This document shows, piece by piece, positions 7,672 to 16,727 of a stretch of DNA of 64,000 bases. How positions within the stretch are numbered: position 1 is the first letter of the stretch; the number at the start of each line of letters is the position of its first letter. Source of the stretch: Pelotomaculum_C sp050950345 (GTDB lineage: Bacteria > Bacillota > Desulfotomaculia > Desulfotomaculales > Pelotomaculaceae). The notes below the pieces were generated by a model. The model saw only the letters and a program-made list of their open reading frames with translations. It did no database searches and had not been told where the DNA came from. The position numbers and the translations under genes were made by a program. The stretch spans positions 434,001 through 498,000 of the forward strand of contig JBMNHK010000002.1 in NCBI GenBank assembly GCA_050950345.1. The letters are read 5' to 3'.

Positions 7672-9657
7672 TTAGCTTTTGATTATAGATAAATTTCCCT
7701 GTAAGGCTAAATGGGCCATGATAAACATCGCATGGGACCAGCTTAAAGGCAGCACCCAGACTGGTAAGCCGTTAGATTTGTCGATCTGTTCCGGCATCAA
7801 CCGGTGCCGGTTGGTATGCTCGCAGGCCCATTTGTAGAGGGCGCCGGCCCGCTCCAGATTACCGGCCATGCAATGGTAGATGCACAGCCAGAGGGTGGTA
7901 AGCACCCAGGGATTGCCATTCCTGTAACCATCCCACTCATAGCGGTGTAATCCTCCCACCCGGTGGTTCCAGAGCAGTTCCTCCAATGAGCTGGCGGTAG
8001 CTTCCATTCTCCTGTCTAAGGGAGAAATAACAGCAAAAGGGAAGGCCAGCCCCAGCAGGGCTGTGTCAGCGCGGTTGTCCTCACCGACCCAGTAGGTCTC
8101 GTATAAGCCGGTAACGTCCTTGCCAATGAAGGCCGGTTCATTTCTGCGCCGGGCGTCCTCAAAGGCGCCTCTATCTGACTTGCGGTTGATCCCGCGCCGA
8201 AAGCGGTTATAACGGGGTGACCAGAGATGTTGCAGGATGCCCGCGCGGACTCTGTTAGCCCCTTGCTGCCAGAGCTCCTTTTCTTTAAGGCATTTTTTTA
8301 TCCGGGCTAACTCTGCAGCAGCATGTAAACCGGCATAAACTGCCGCGGCAGAGTAGGTGGCCTGACCGTTAAAATCCTCCCAAATGTCATAGCTGGGTGA
8401 GGGAAGGCCGTTTTCCGCCAGGTTTTCAGCGAGATACATGGCGCCGGAGGTCAAGGACGGCCATATTTGCTCGAGAAAAGCACGGTCATGTGTTAGATTG
8501 TAATGGTGCCGGTAACCCCAAAGGACCGAGCCGGTCTGATCAATTTGTTGGCCCCAGGTGGTAGCTATATTGCCGTTGGTAAAATACCGCTGGTGCCAGC
8601 TGCCGTCTTGCTCCTGGACTGAAGAAGCGAATTGATAAAACTGTCCGGCTACATCGTGGTAGCCTGCTTCATCCATAGCAGCTGCAACATAAACGGCGTC
8701 TCTTGGCCAGCAATACCCGTAACCGCCGCAAGCCAGGTAGTAAGGGTCGAACTCCGGCGCTGCTATGGAAGCGCCGGTTTCCTTTGAGCACATCAGCTTG
8801 ACTGCCAGCAGGGATCTGATATAGGTGGCCTGGCCGGCGCTGTCTTCTGATGTCGCCGGCTTGAGCCAGTTCCGCCAGTAATCTGCAGTTTCATTCAGCA
8901 GCTCCGGCCCTGATTTACAAGTTGTTTCGGCCAGGGATTGCCAGACATCTTCTTTGCTGTTACCCGCAGCCAGGTAAAGGGAAAAGGTTTGGGTTTGCCC
9001 CGGCGCTAATGCTCCTAAATCCCAGGACAGGCTGCCCGCGCTATCCCTGATGTTGTCTTTGTTGCCATACAGTGTTCCATGTGAGGCAGCTTGATACGGG
9101 TCCGAATCCGTGCCCCGCCTGCCCAGGTGGTAACCAGTTAAGGGGTGACCGGTGCCGGCCACAGCAAGGTAGATATCCCGCCGGTAAAAGACAAGGGAGT
9201 TGTTGGACGGTTCAAAGTAGCCGCTGTCATAAAGCTGTGACTCCTCAATATTAAAATTACAGTAGAGCCAAAAGGATATCTTCTCAGGGTTGTTCCCTTC
9301 GTTTTTGAGTTCATAAAACCTGACCAGGACATCACGGTCGGGTAATACAAAGTCCCGCTGCGTGACTTTAATGGCATGGGATGCGCTGCTGAAGGCCGTT
9401 TCAAAAATATTTGTATGCTCAAGGTAATGCTGTGCGGTGTCCCAGCAGTTCAAATGAAACCATCTGGTAAAGGATTCCTCCACTTTTGTGGTAATTCTGA
9501 GGCCCGGCCAGAAATGACCCAGGTGCTGCCCGTATTCAATATAGGGCCAGAAGAGCCTGTATATTTCTCCATTGCTCCGCAGGGAGGCCAACATGCGTGA
9601 GTTTCCGATTATTGCTGCAGGCATTTCCGGGTTGGTCTTAACTGAGATTGTTGTCAC
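7672..9657 (-). CDS. Glycoside hydrolase family 15 protein (glucoamylase type)
   Basis: Protein of 661 residues, the usual length for bacterial GH15. An N-terminal beta-sandwich of about 270 residues precedes an (alpha/alpha)6 catalytic barrel. Barrel markers include GGYGYCWPRDAVYVAAAMDE near residue 315 and YDIWEDFNG near residue 420, whose glutamate corresponds to the family general acid. It should hydrolyse alpha-glucosidic bonds (starch, glycogen or trehalose-type) from the non-reducing end. No signal peptide is visible, so the enzyme is probably cytoplasmic and could act on storage polysaccharide. The start is GTG at 9655-9657 with only an AGGA site upstream. A second barrel protein gene lies upstream on the same strand. 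Confidence 0.88.
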   Translation of the reverse strand: MTTISVKTNPEMPAAIIGNSRMLASLRSNGEIYRLFWPYIEYGQHLGHFWPGLRITTKVEESFTRWFHLNCWDTAQHYLEHTNIFETAFSSASHAIKVTQRDFVLPDRDVLVRFYELKNEGNNPEKISFWLYCNFNIEESQLYDSGYFEPSNNSLVFYRRDIYLAVAGTGHPLTGYHLGRRGTDSDPYQAASHGTLYGNKDNIRDSAGSLSWDLGALAPGQTQTFSLYLAAGNSKEDVWQSLAETTCKSGPELLNETADYWRNWLKPATSEDSAGQATYIRSLLAVKLMCSKETGASIAAPEFDPYYLACGGYGYCWPRDAVYVAAAMDEAGYHDVAGQFYQFASSVQEQDGSWHQRYFTNGNIATTWGQQIDQTGSVLWGYRHHYNLTHDRAFLEQIWPSLTSGAMYLAENLAENGLPSPSYDIWEDFNGQATYSAAAVYAGLHAAAELARIKKCLKEKELWQQGANRVRAGILQHLWSPRYNRFRRGINRKSDRGAFEDARRRNEPAFIGKDVTGLYETYWVGEDNRADTALLGLAFPFAVISPLDRRMEATASSLEELLWNHRVGGLHRYEWDGYRNGNPWVLTTLWLCIYHCMAGNLERAGALYKWACEHTNRHRLMPEQIDKSNGLPVWVLPLSWSHAMFIMAHLALQGNLSIIKS

Positions 9658-9866
9658 CCCATTTTATTCCTGTCCCCGTTAGGATAGGCTAACAGGTTAA
9701 TGATTTATGATCCAACATGCAGCAGCCCATTATGGATTAAACCGTTCACTCTCTATAATTGCATTTTTGCTGCAAAATATGAGTTTGGAGGGCCCTGGTA
9801 TTTGTTTGCAGTAAATTGTAAAATATAATTGCAGTAGAAATATAAAGCCGAAGTTTCACTATGCCC

Positions 9867-10886
9867 TTAATGCTCATCCATAATTCTCTGCAGCAGTTTG
9901 GCGCAGGTCAGCACGTAAAAGGCTGCTTCGGCACAGTACCAATTGCCGGACTTGGCATCGATATATTCCCTGCGGACATGGCGCAGTTTATCATAAGCCC
10001 TTTGGTAATCACCCTGCTGGGCGGCACAATAGCCTAAAATCATCCAGGGGTATTCAGGCGGCTTGATCTCCAGCCAGTCCGGTTGATAACTGTTGAACAG
10101 AGCATATAAGCCTGTTCCTTTATCCGAGTCAGCAGCAATGATACCGTAGAGGGCAGGAAACAACTGGCAGGTGGCATCGGGGTAAAATTTTTTGAGATTA
10201 ACAAAGGGACGCCACCACCAGCCGGTTTTGCTGGGGTGGTAGCATTTTTTTCTCCAATTCCACAACTGCCTTTCCACACCTGAGGCTACAGCTTTTGCCC
10301 TGGACTCAAAGAAGGAGGCTTCCGGATCTCCCAGCTCAGTTAGCAGCCGGGCAAAATCACTCAGTCCGCGATATACCTCGCAGTTATCCATAAGATATTT
10401 CACTGCTGAACCGGTCATAACAAAAGTTAAACCGTCATAGTCTGTTAGTCTGAGCACGCAGCCGGCAATTTTTTTCAAAGCAGGCAGGTTGCTCTGGAGC
10501 CATTTCATGCTCCCGGTTTTTTGGCAAAAGGCAGCTGCCAGTGACAGGTAAGTGCCGGCGTAAGCGTCCTCGGAATCAGGAGTGGTTTTTTTAGCATTGA
10601 GCACCGGATCATAGTGATAGTTCTTAATTGTTCCGTTGTCTTCTAAATTGGTCAGATACCAGTTTAAATACCGTTCCACCCGGTGGTGAGCCTGGGGATC
10701 CTCAAGGAGGGCGATGGCTGCAAAATTGGCGAAATAGGGGACAACCCAGCCCTGATCAGGGTAGTTGCGAATGGCACCGTCAGCTTTGTGGCCGGGAATA
10801 AGCAGCTGGCAGCTTTTGAGCCAGGCTAACTGGCCGGCCATATCATTTTGCAGGGTCTCAATAAGGGTAAGATCATTAAATGGCAT
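9867..10886 (-). CDS. Six-hairpin glycosidase-like protein of unknown specificity
   Basis: Protein of 339 residues with the repetitive helical-hairpin pattern of (alpha/alpha)6 barrels: QGWVVPYFANFAAIALL, DSEDAYAGTYLSLAAAFC, GLSDFARLLTELGD and PEYPWMILGYCAAQQGDY. I assign only the superfamily; no catalytic acids can be named with confidence. I chose the ATG at 10884-10886 because TGGAGTG precedes it; the frame stays open to 10991 but that extension crosses a candidate operator region. It is transcribed divergently from the DUF815 ATPase gene, and its downstream neighbour is the GH15 enzyme, which suggests a role in polysaccharide turnover. Confidence 0.65.
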   Translation of the reverse strand: MPFNDLTLIETLQNDMAGQLAWLKSCQLLIPGHKADGAIRNYPDQGWVVPYFANFAAIALLEDPQAHHRVERYLNWYLTNLEDNGTIKNYHYDPVLNAKKTTPDSEDAYAGTYLSLAAAFCQKTGSMKWLQSNLPALKKIAGCVLRLTDYDGLTFVMTGSAVKYLMDNCEVYRGLSDFARLLTELGDPEASFFESRAKAVASGVERQLWNWRKKCYHPSKTGWWWRPFVNLKKFYPDATCQLFPALYGIIAADSDKGTGLYALFNSYQPDWLEIKPPEYPWMILGYCAAQQGDYQRAYDKLRHVRREYIDAKSGNWYCAEAAFYVLTCAKLLQRIMDEH

Positions 10887-10964
10887 TTTGCACACTCCAG
10901 GAATGATGTTTGTTACATCATATGGGTTGGATGCTGTTTTAGTTTTTATAACCCAAAACATCAA

Positions 10965-11016
10965 TGACCATATAAAAACAAATATGACCAACCGGTAATT
11001 ATTTCACTGGTCATAT
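10965..11016. promoter_or_regulatory. Candidate operator repeats between divergent genes
   Basis: TGACCA occurs at 10965-10970 and 10985-10990 as direct repeats 20 bases apart, and the second copy (atatgacca, 10982-10990) pairs with tggtcatat at 11008-11016. The cluster sits just upstream of the DUF815 gene start (11036) and about 80 bases upstream of the divergent glycosidase-like gene. The arrangement suggests binding of a dimeric regulator, but the regulator is not identified. Confidence 0.35.
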
Positions 11017-11035
11017 CATACAAGGAGATTTAGCA

Positions 11036-12358
11036 ATGAACGGACAGGTAACCGGTCAGATTAACGATGCTCTGCGGGCAACCAGGGGGTTGACCTTGTA
11101 CCGCAGTATTAGGGAAGACCCGGTATGCAGAGCTATGATCGTATTTTTGGAAAAAGCGGCCCGTCAAGCATCGCGAGAGAGCCTGCTGGACACCTACGGT
11201 AAAATTTTTTTTCTGCTTGCTGACAGATATAGCACATCTAGGGGCCTGGTCGGCAATGCCTGGCAGGACCACCTGCTTGAATTGATCCTTTACCAGGCAA
11301 ATCCTTTCAGTGAAGCAGCCGCTGCTGTACCTTTCGACCAATTGGGGGATTCACTGAAACAAGGGGCGGCGTGGGATCTGCAAAAATTGCAGGTTTTATA
11401 TGCCTTTGGAGTCTCAGCTGCTCTGGATTTATCGAGCTGCCTTAAAAGTGCGAGGCGGGTTCCCGATTGGAGTGAGCTTTCTCTTAAGCATGGAGTGAAA
11501 GAAGGCACTTTGTCAAAGGCCGGGGAGATCAAAGCATTGTTGGCGGCAGAGAGTGATTGGAGCGTTATGGTTAAACCCTTAGCTGATTATTACTACCAGG
11601 CTGGCGCAGGTATTTTCGGCAAGTATGGAGCACTGCGCTGGGTGAGCCGGCATGAAAGGCTGGAAGGCATTGCCTCGCCGGATCAGGTGCAACTGGAAGA
11701 TTTGATCGGTTATCAAGCACAGCGCCAGGAGATTATAGACAATACAGAAAGATTCCTGGCCGGACTGCCGGCAAACAATGTTTTATTGTATGGGGATCGC
11801 GGTACCGGTAAGTCCTCTACGGTGAAGGCCCTGCTAAACCGCTATCAAGGAAGAGGACTTCGTCTTATTGAGGCGCCAAAAAGCGCCTTGCGGGATTATC
11901 CCAAAATTATCAGGGCCTTGCGCGATAAACCGCAGCGGTTTATTTTGTTTCTTGACGATCTCTCTTTTGAGGATTCCGAGTATGAATATAAAGAGCTAAA
12001 AGCTGTTATGGAGGGCGGCCTGGAAGTTCGCCCGGATAATCTCCTGATCTATGCCACCTCTAATAGAAGGCATCTAATCCGGGAACATTTTTCAGACCGT
12101 GATACGGATGGGGAACTGCGTGCCGGAGATACCGTGCAGGAGAAACTATCACTGGCAGACCGGTTTGGCCTTGTGGTCCTTTTTACCATGCCGGACCGCT
12201 CTCTTTATCTTGATATAGTACATGGTTTAGCCCGGCAAAGAGGAATTGTTCTTCCCGTGGAAGAATTAGACAAACAGGCGTTGCTCTGGGCTGCCTACCA
12301 TAATGGACGTTCCGGGCGCACTGCGAGGCAGTTTATCGATGCCATTTCCGGTAAATAG
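11036..12358 (+). CDS. DUF815 family AAA+ ATPase
   Basis: Cytoplasmic ATPase of 440 residues. The N-terminal half is helical and poorly conserved; the C-terminal half is the DUF815 AAA+ module, with Walker A GDRGTGKSS near residues 252-260, Walker B FILFLDDLSFE near residue 303, and a sensor-type YATSNRRHLI near 342. The C-terminal helical lid ends in HNGRSGRTARQFIDAI. Family members are widespread but without a settled function. The start ATG follows AAGGAGA. A tandem-GTPase operon and a small membrane protein lie downstream, but they converge on it and need not be linked. Confidence 0.88.
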   Translation: MNGQVTGQINDALRATRGLTLYRSIREDPVCRAMIVFLEKAARQASRESLLDTYGKIFFLLADRYSTSRGLVGNAWQDHLLELILYQANPFSEAAAAVPFDQLGDSLKQGAAWDLQKLQVLYAFGVSAALDLSSCLKSARRVPDWSELSLKHGVKEGTLSKAGEIKALLAAESDWSVMVKPLADYYYQAGAGIFGKYGALRWVSRHERLEGIASPDQVQLEDLIGYQAQRQEIIDNTERFLAGLPANNVLLYGDRGTGKSSTVKALLNRYQGRGLRLIEAPKSALRDYPKIIRALRDKPQRFILFLDDLSFEDSEYEYKELKAVMEGGLEVRPDNLLIYATSNRRHLIREHFSDRDTDGELRAGDTVQEKLSLADRFGLVVLFTMPDRSLYLDIVHGLARQRGIVLPVEELDKQALLWAAYHNGRSGRTARQFIDAISGK

Positions 12359-12533
12359 GAGCTAAAAGTTTTTAGCCGCATCAGTATCAAAGGGTCTGGG
12401 TACAAAAGGGATTCTATGGCTGACGTTGAATAGAGTTTATAATCGTGTGGGATAATATATACTTTCAGGAAAATAGTCCTAATAAAGGATGTTAATGGCA
12501 ATAAGGTTTTTACATAAAAAGGGGGGGATTTTT

Positions 12534-12842
12534 ATGAGGAGCAATCCTAGCCTGCTGTTAATACTGTTTGTCCTGGCTTTTCTTGGTATGCAGACTTTCA
12601 GCTTTATGTCGGAGTTGACCAGGCATGAAGAAATGGTAATGAAATTAGAAAAACAGGCAGTTCAATTCGAAACAAAGGGCACATATATAGATCTTAAGAC
12701 CAACCCGGCTGTTGAATTAAAGAAGGAAAATGAAAGATTCAGGGCAGAGGTGGTCAATTTTGCGCTCAAGGTGCTCGTTATAACAGGCGCTGCTGTTTTT
12801 GTCCTGATCATGATGAGGCGCATTTTCCATGAAAAATCATAA
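12534..12842 (+). CDS. Small two-helix membrane protein of unknown function
   Basis: Protein of 102 residues from the ATG at 12534, which follows a GGGGGGG run 6 bases upstream. A hydrophobic N-terminal segment (SLLLILFVLAFLGMQTF) is followed by a charged amphipathic stretch with a likely coiled coil and then a second membrane segment (VLVITGAAVFVLIMM) and a basic tail. I recognise no family. It may share the transcript of the upstream ATPase, though 175 bases separate them. Confidence 0.6.
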   Translation: MRSNPSLLLILFVLAFLGMQTFSFMSELTRHEEMVMKLEKQAVQFETKGTYIDLKTNPAVELKKENERFRAEVVNFALKVLVITGAAVFVLIMMRRIFHEKS

Positions 12843-12876
12843 AAGTCACGGCCATTTGGGTCAGGTCGTGACTTTT
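12841..12876. terminator. Shared terminator between convergent genes
   Basis: A 10-bp inverted repeat (aaaagtcacg / cgtgactttt) ends in T on both strands and so can stop transcription from the plus-strand membrane-protein gene and the minus-strand GTPase operon. Confidence 0.75.
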
Positions 12877-12889
12877 ATGGGGTATGGTG

Positions 12890-13153
12890 TTATTTGTAAT
12901 ACATAAAAATTTGCCCCAGCACTGCTAACCCGGCTAAGGTTAAGGAGATATAGGTCAATAACCTGGTCCGGTTATGGCTTGCTGCAAGCAGGGCTGTTCT
13001 TTGTTCCAGAAAGGCAAGCTTCGCACCTAGCTCTTGAAGGGAACGGTTAATGTTTTTCTCCCGGTGCTCAGCCCGCTCCACGAATTTTTTGCGAATGGAT
13101 GAGGCCAGATCATCTACCAGTTCCATGCGGTTTTGTTGCTGTTCATCAAGCAT
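12890..13153 (-). CDS. Small C-tail-anchored coiled-coil protein in the tandem-GTPase operon
   Basis: Protein of 87 residues. The ATG at 13151-13153 overlaps the stop of the preceding gene by 8 bases, which indicates translational coupling. Residues 1-60 are charged heptad-like helix (DLASSIRKKFVERAEHREKN), and the C-terminus is one membrane segment (TYISLTLAGLAVLGQIFMYY) with only a lysine after it. The topology is that of a tail-anchored protein with a cytoplasmic coiled coil. It is the last gene of the operon, and the GTPase has no membrane segment of its own, so this protein is a candidate membrane anchor. No family recognised. Confidence 0.6.
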   Translation of the reverse strand: MLDEQQQNRMELVDDLASSIRKKFVERAEHREKNINRSLQELGAKLAFLEQRTALLAASHNRTRLLTYISLTLAGLAVLGQIFMYYK

Positions 13154-13445
13154 CCTCCATCCCTCCGCCAACCTGGTTAATCGCGTCCCGCAATGCTGCC
13201 AGCAGCATTAGAGGCATCTGCTGAATGGTGCTTTCCAGAACCTCAACCCGGAGTAGCAGTTCTTTGTTAGCTGTCTGCCCCTCAGCGCGCAGTTGTTCGA
13301 TTTTAGCAGCCAGTTTCCTGTTATCCTCTAAAAGCGGCTGGAGCATCTTTTTCTTCAACCCGGTCATAATATCAGTTAGAATCTGCTGCTGCAAAGCATC
13401 ACTTTCATTAATACCAGGCTTCCCTTCGTCCAACTTAAGTCCCAC
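13146..13445 (-). CDS. Small coiled-coil protein in the tandem-GTPase operon
   Basis: Protein of 99 residues starting at a GTG (13443-13445) 7 bases after an AGGGGGG site. Much of it is predicted coiled coil, with heptad leucines in NRKLAAKIEQLRAEGQTANK and LLLRVEVLESTIQQM. The last 30 residues are more hydrophobic (PLMLLAALRDAINQVGGG), perhaps an amphipathic helix. It lies between a 64-residue protein and the tail-anchored protein and overlaps the latter. No family is recognised. Confidence 0.6.
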   Translation of the reverse strand: MGLKLDEGKPGINESDALQQQILTDIMTGLKKKMLQPLLEDNRKLAAKIEQLRAEGQTANKELLLRVEVLESTIQQMPLMLLAALRDAINQVGGGMEDA

Positions 13446-13464
13446 CTTTTTCCCCCCTCAACTT

Positions 13465-13659
13465 TCACATTTTTTCAACAGCTTTCTTTAACAACATCAT
13501 CAGCCGGGTGGTTTCTTTACGGGAGTACTCTTTCATGACAGTATGAAAGGCTGCTTCCAGTTCACCCAGCAGATCATGTTTGATTTCATTGCCTGTGCGG
13601 CTGCTGATCTCTTTAACTATTTTACGCAGTCGCTCGTCCAGCACTCTAGCGTTTTCCAC
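13465..13659 (-). CDS. Small helical protein in the tandem-GTPase operon
   Basis: Protein of 64 residues, all predicted helix, with a GTG start at 13657-13659 preceded by GGAGGTGGAGG. Composition is rich in charged residues (DERLRKIVKEISSRTGNEIK). It is encoded 73 bases after the GTPase stop and 19 bases before the coiled-coil gene, on the same strand. No membrane segment and no recognised family; a helical partner or adaptor is the most one can infer. Confidence 0.5.
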   Translation of the reverse strand: MENARVLDERLRKIVKEISSRTGNEIKHDLLGELEAAFHTVMKEYSRKETTRLMMLLKKAVEKM

Positions 13660-13732
13660 TCCTCCACCTCCCAGGTGTATCCAATGTAAACCTCAGCATA
13701 CAACACCTCAATGGAACCCTATATCGCCAACC

Positions 13733-16021
13733 TCATGGTGGTTGGGCAGAAGAGATGAAGTTGCGCAGCTCTTTTAAATCTCTCCTGTAGCCGCGCACGG
13801 TTGCCAGCGTTGTATTTAAGCGCAGCCTATCGTTAATGCCGGTGTCAGTTTGGTGGTAGGCTTCGTCCAAGCGGCGGAGAGCATCGCTCAGGATTTCCAT
13901 CAGTTCAGCAGTCTTTTGCAGGTAAAAATCTCTAGCCCGGTGTTTAAATATGCTTTCCGCCAGTTTTTTCAACAATGGGCTAATACCATGTAAGTCTTCT
14001 CCAGACCGGGCTTTTAAGGCCGAGATGAGGAAAACATTGGAGGTGGCCAGATTTTTCCTTACAAAATTACTGACGGCCTCTTGTTCGGCAAAACTTAAAA
14101 GATCGGCAAAATTAATGACAAAGAAGTATTTTCTTTCCAGATCCCCTGGCGGATAGAAGAAGGCCTGCAGGTTTTGCCGGTCCATTTTGTTTAAAATATG
14201 CTTGCCGTTAAGGAAAACCAGGTAGGCATCGCATTGCTGGAGCAAACTTGCTGTCTGTGGTAAATGGTGTTTTTGAATCCAATCAAAGCCGGGCGTGTCC
14301 AAGAATACAAATTGGCGTAAAATATCAGCCGGATGCTCAAGCCATGCCTGGTCAATGCGCAAGGCGTTTGCCGCAACCAGAGCCTTTCTAAACCTGGCTG
14401 CATCAGCCGGCTCGGATAAGTTGAACCCGGAAGTGTAGTCGTTTTTGAAAGTAAGCCTGACTTTGGTAAGCAAGTTGTTCTTTTTGTTTGCTCTGGGAGC
14501 TGCCAGTTTAAATACATAGGGTATCCTTCTGACAGCTGTTGTCCTGGCGAAGGCTCCCACAGAAAAATGCTCTTTTAATTGATGCACCCGGGCCTGGAGT
14601 CCAGGGGGATCAATGCTATGGAAGAAGTCTCCGGCGGACCATTCAAAGGATACTGCCTCGTTATTGTCCGGTGCCAGCCAGTTCTCCAGAGCTTTTAAAT
14701 GATCCTTACAAATCCCGATCTTTTCTCCCACCTGTTCGCAAACATGCAGAGTAATCTGCAAGGGGTAATGGAGGTAAGCCTTTTTGTCCGGTCCATAAGT
14801 TATTCTGGTTGTCACTGCGGTTGTAGGACCGTCTGCAGTGGGCAGGAGATCCTCTTTTAGCAGGGCATTAATAAATGTTGTCTTCCCGGAGGAAAATCCC
14901 CCTAAGATACCAATAGTAAAACATTCTTGACGAATTGCTTGGGCCACCTTTTCAATAGCAGGCAGGTTTATATACCTGCTGTTTATGTTTGCAGCGAGGA
15001 TTTTCCCGGTCAAAGCCAGAAGCCTGTTTTTGCTGTCCAGAATATTAGTCAGCCTGGGATAAATACTCTTAAACCCGGCAGATGTTTTACGAGAGCCGGC
15101 ATTTTTTTGCCCGGCTAACCGCAAATTATGCTCCAATTGACCTGATACCATGGGTAAGGAGTGCAGCAAGCGGCCGGTTTCCAGGATAATCCGGGCAGTG
15201 TTTTGAATATGCCAGTATTCTGAGAGAAAAGTAGGATCATCCTTTATCCCGGCAGCTTTTTTCAGGCGTTGGGGCAGGGTCTGATCCAGCTTTTTTAAAT
15301 GACCGGCGGCGCCCCGGCATGTATCAAGGGCCAGCTGAAGCTGGATAAACTGTTTGAGGGCTTCAATATCATCAGGTGAGTGGGTATTAATACTCTGACA
15401 CCTGACCGGGTAAAGAAAGATTTCCCTGAGCAATTTTCGGGTCGTCTCCAGGGAGGAGCCGTCGAACATACCCTGGTTGCAGTTTAACAGGAATGTGAGT
15501 TTCTTGATGTCCCTCTTTTTCCAGATCTCAGCCAGCCGGTAGAGGAATAAACGGTTTAAATCCTCGATGCCGCGCTGGTGAAAAAGATAGATTACATAAT
15601 CTGCTTCCAGGGCTGCTAACTCAATAAGGTCCCCGGCGTCTTGCCAGCTGTCAAGGCCGGGGGTATCAATCAGCCGGCATGTTTTTAGAAATGGTGACGG
15701 GTAGTGCAGCACGGCCATGTCCCGGGATGTTGTCAAACCTTTTTTAAGCAAGGTATGCAGCTGGTTTATATCTTTAACAGTGAAGTTCCCAATTTTTGCG
15801 GTATAACCGGCATCATAATTGTCGCCATGTTCGAAAACCATCAGGCAACTGGTAGTGGGGGTAACCCCGACAGGGCTGATTTCTTCACCCAGCAGGCCAT
15901 TTACCAGGGTGGATTTACCGGCATTGAAGGCGCCCATGACAGCAACCCCGGGTTTGGATCTATGGGGTAACAAAGCCGTTAAATCCTCTGCGAGCTCTAT
16001 AAGCCTGTTAAACTGGTCCAT
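13733..16021 (-). CDS. Dynamin-like protein with two GTPase domains
   Basis: Protein of 762 residues carrying two dynamin-type G domains. The first has a P-loop GAFNAGKST at residues 30-38, a switch threonine in GVTPTTSC and a G3 motif DTPGLDSW near 118. The second has GGFSSGKTT near 373-381, DGPTTAVTT and G3 DTPGFDW near 572. The G4 motifs of both are degenerate (NCNQ and NFAD rather than T/NKxD). Helical linkers follow each domain. The architecture recalls Bacillus DynA, a double dynamin linked to membrane repair and phage tolerance, but this protein is much shorter than DynA (about 1,190 residues) and shows no membrane paddle. The ATG at 16019-16021 follows AGGAGG by 9 bases. It heads a four-gene operon with three small proteins. 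Confidence 0.85.
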   Translation of the reverse strand: MDQFNRLIELAEDLTALLPHRSKPGVAVMGAFNAGKSTLVNGLLGEEISPVGVTPTTSCLMVFEHGDNYDAGYTAKIGNFTVKDINQLHTLLKKGLTTSRDMAVLHYPSPFLKTCRLIDTPGLDSWQDAGDLIELAALEADYVIYLFHQRGIEDLNRLFLYRLAEIWKKRDIKKLTFLLNCNQGMFDGSSLETTRKLLREIFLYPVRCQSINTHSPDDIEALKQFIQLQLALDTCRGAAGHLKKLDQTLPQRLKKAAGIKDDPTFLSEYWHIQNTARIILETGRLLHSLPMVSGQLEHNLRLAGQKNAGSRKTSAGFKSIYPRLTNILDSKNRLLALTGKILAANINSRYINLPAIEKVAQAIRQECFTIGILGGFSSGKTTFINALLKEDLLPTADGPTTAVTTRITYGPDKKAYLHYPLQITLHVCEQVGEKIGICKDHLKALENWLAPDNNEAVSFEWSAGDFFHSIDPPGLQARVHQLKEHFSVGAFARTTAVRRIPYVFKLAAPRANKKNNLLTKVRLTFKNDYTSGFNLSEPADAARFRKALVAANALRIDQAWLEHPADILRQFVFLDTPGFDWIQKHHLPQTASLLQQCDAYLVFLNGKHILNKMDRQNLQAFFYPPGDLERKYFFVINFADLLSFAEQEAVSNFVRKNLATSNVFLISALKARSGEDLHGISPLLKKLAESIFKHRARDFYLQKTAELMEILSDALRRLDEAYHQTDTGINDRLRLNTTLATVRGYRRDLKELRNFISSAQPP

Positions 16022-16203
16022 GGACGTGGAACCTCCTGGTCTATAAACAGGTATTAATTACTTATATTTCTATATATTAGCGTCTAAGGATTTTTATGTC
16101 CGGCAGCCGGTTTTTAGGGTGAAAAATTGCTGCCGGTTAAAAATTGTAGACCAGGGCAGCCGGGATGGGGAGAAGGGGAGAGGAAGGGAAGGTGGGTTGA
16201 AAC

Positions 16204-16680
16204 TCAAAAAAGCGGGCTAAATAATCTTAAGATCGGTTCGGCCAGTTTTATATGCCAGGGTCTGGCTTTCCATTCTTCTAAGTGAATCTCTTCACTTTTG
16301 GCGATGATGTCCAGGATATCCTTTTTTATATCAGCCAGTACAGGGGCGCCGCAGATCCAGACACCATTTTCAAAGTGGAGATAGAAACTGCGGTAATCAA
16401 GATTGATACTTACTGCTACAGCGTTATCGTCATCACTGATAATAGTCTTGGCATGAACATAGCCGGGGGTGTATTCATAAATGCGGACACCGGCCTCCAG
16501 CAGGTCACCGTAGTTGGACTGGGTTACAATATGCACAAACCAGTGGTCGGATATTTTGGGTGTTATGATTCTAACATCTATGCCGCTTTTGGCTGCAATG
16601 CATAAAACTTCTTCCAGAACGGCAAAAGCGACGATAACAACCCGCATTACACCTATGTATACCGGACCGGTTTTTCCCAT
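16204..16680 (-). pseudogene. Cardiolipin synthase (phospholipase D family) C-terminal remnant
   Basis: The 158-residue frame matches only the last third of a cardiolipin synthase, normally about 480 residues. The second HKD active-site motif is intact as HAKTIISD, followed by the family segment NLDYRSFYLHFENGVW, and the end carries LAEPILRLFSPLF. The first HKD motif, the N-terminal membrane helices and the central part are absent from the neighbouring DNA, and the first 25 residues do not resemble the family. The enzyme needs two HKD motifs for phosphatidyl transfer, so this copy cannot work alone. The frame is undisturbed, so a retained partial function cannot be excluded. Confidence 0.75.
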
Positions 16681-16727
16681 AATACAACCACCTTCAAAAA
16701 CCCGGTACTTTGCTGATTAACTATCTG

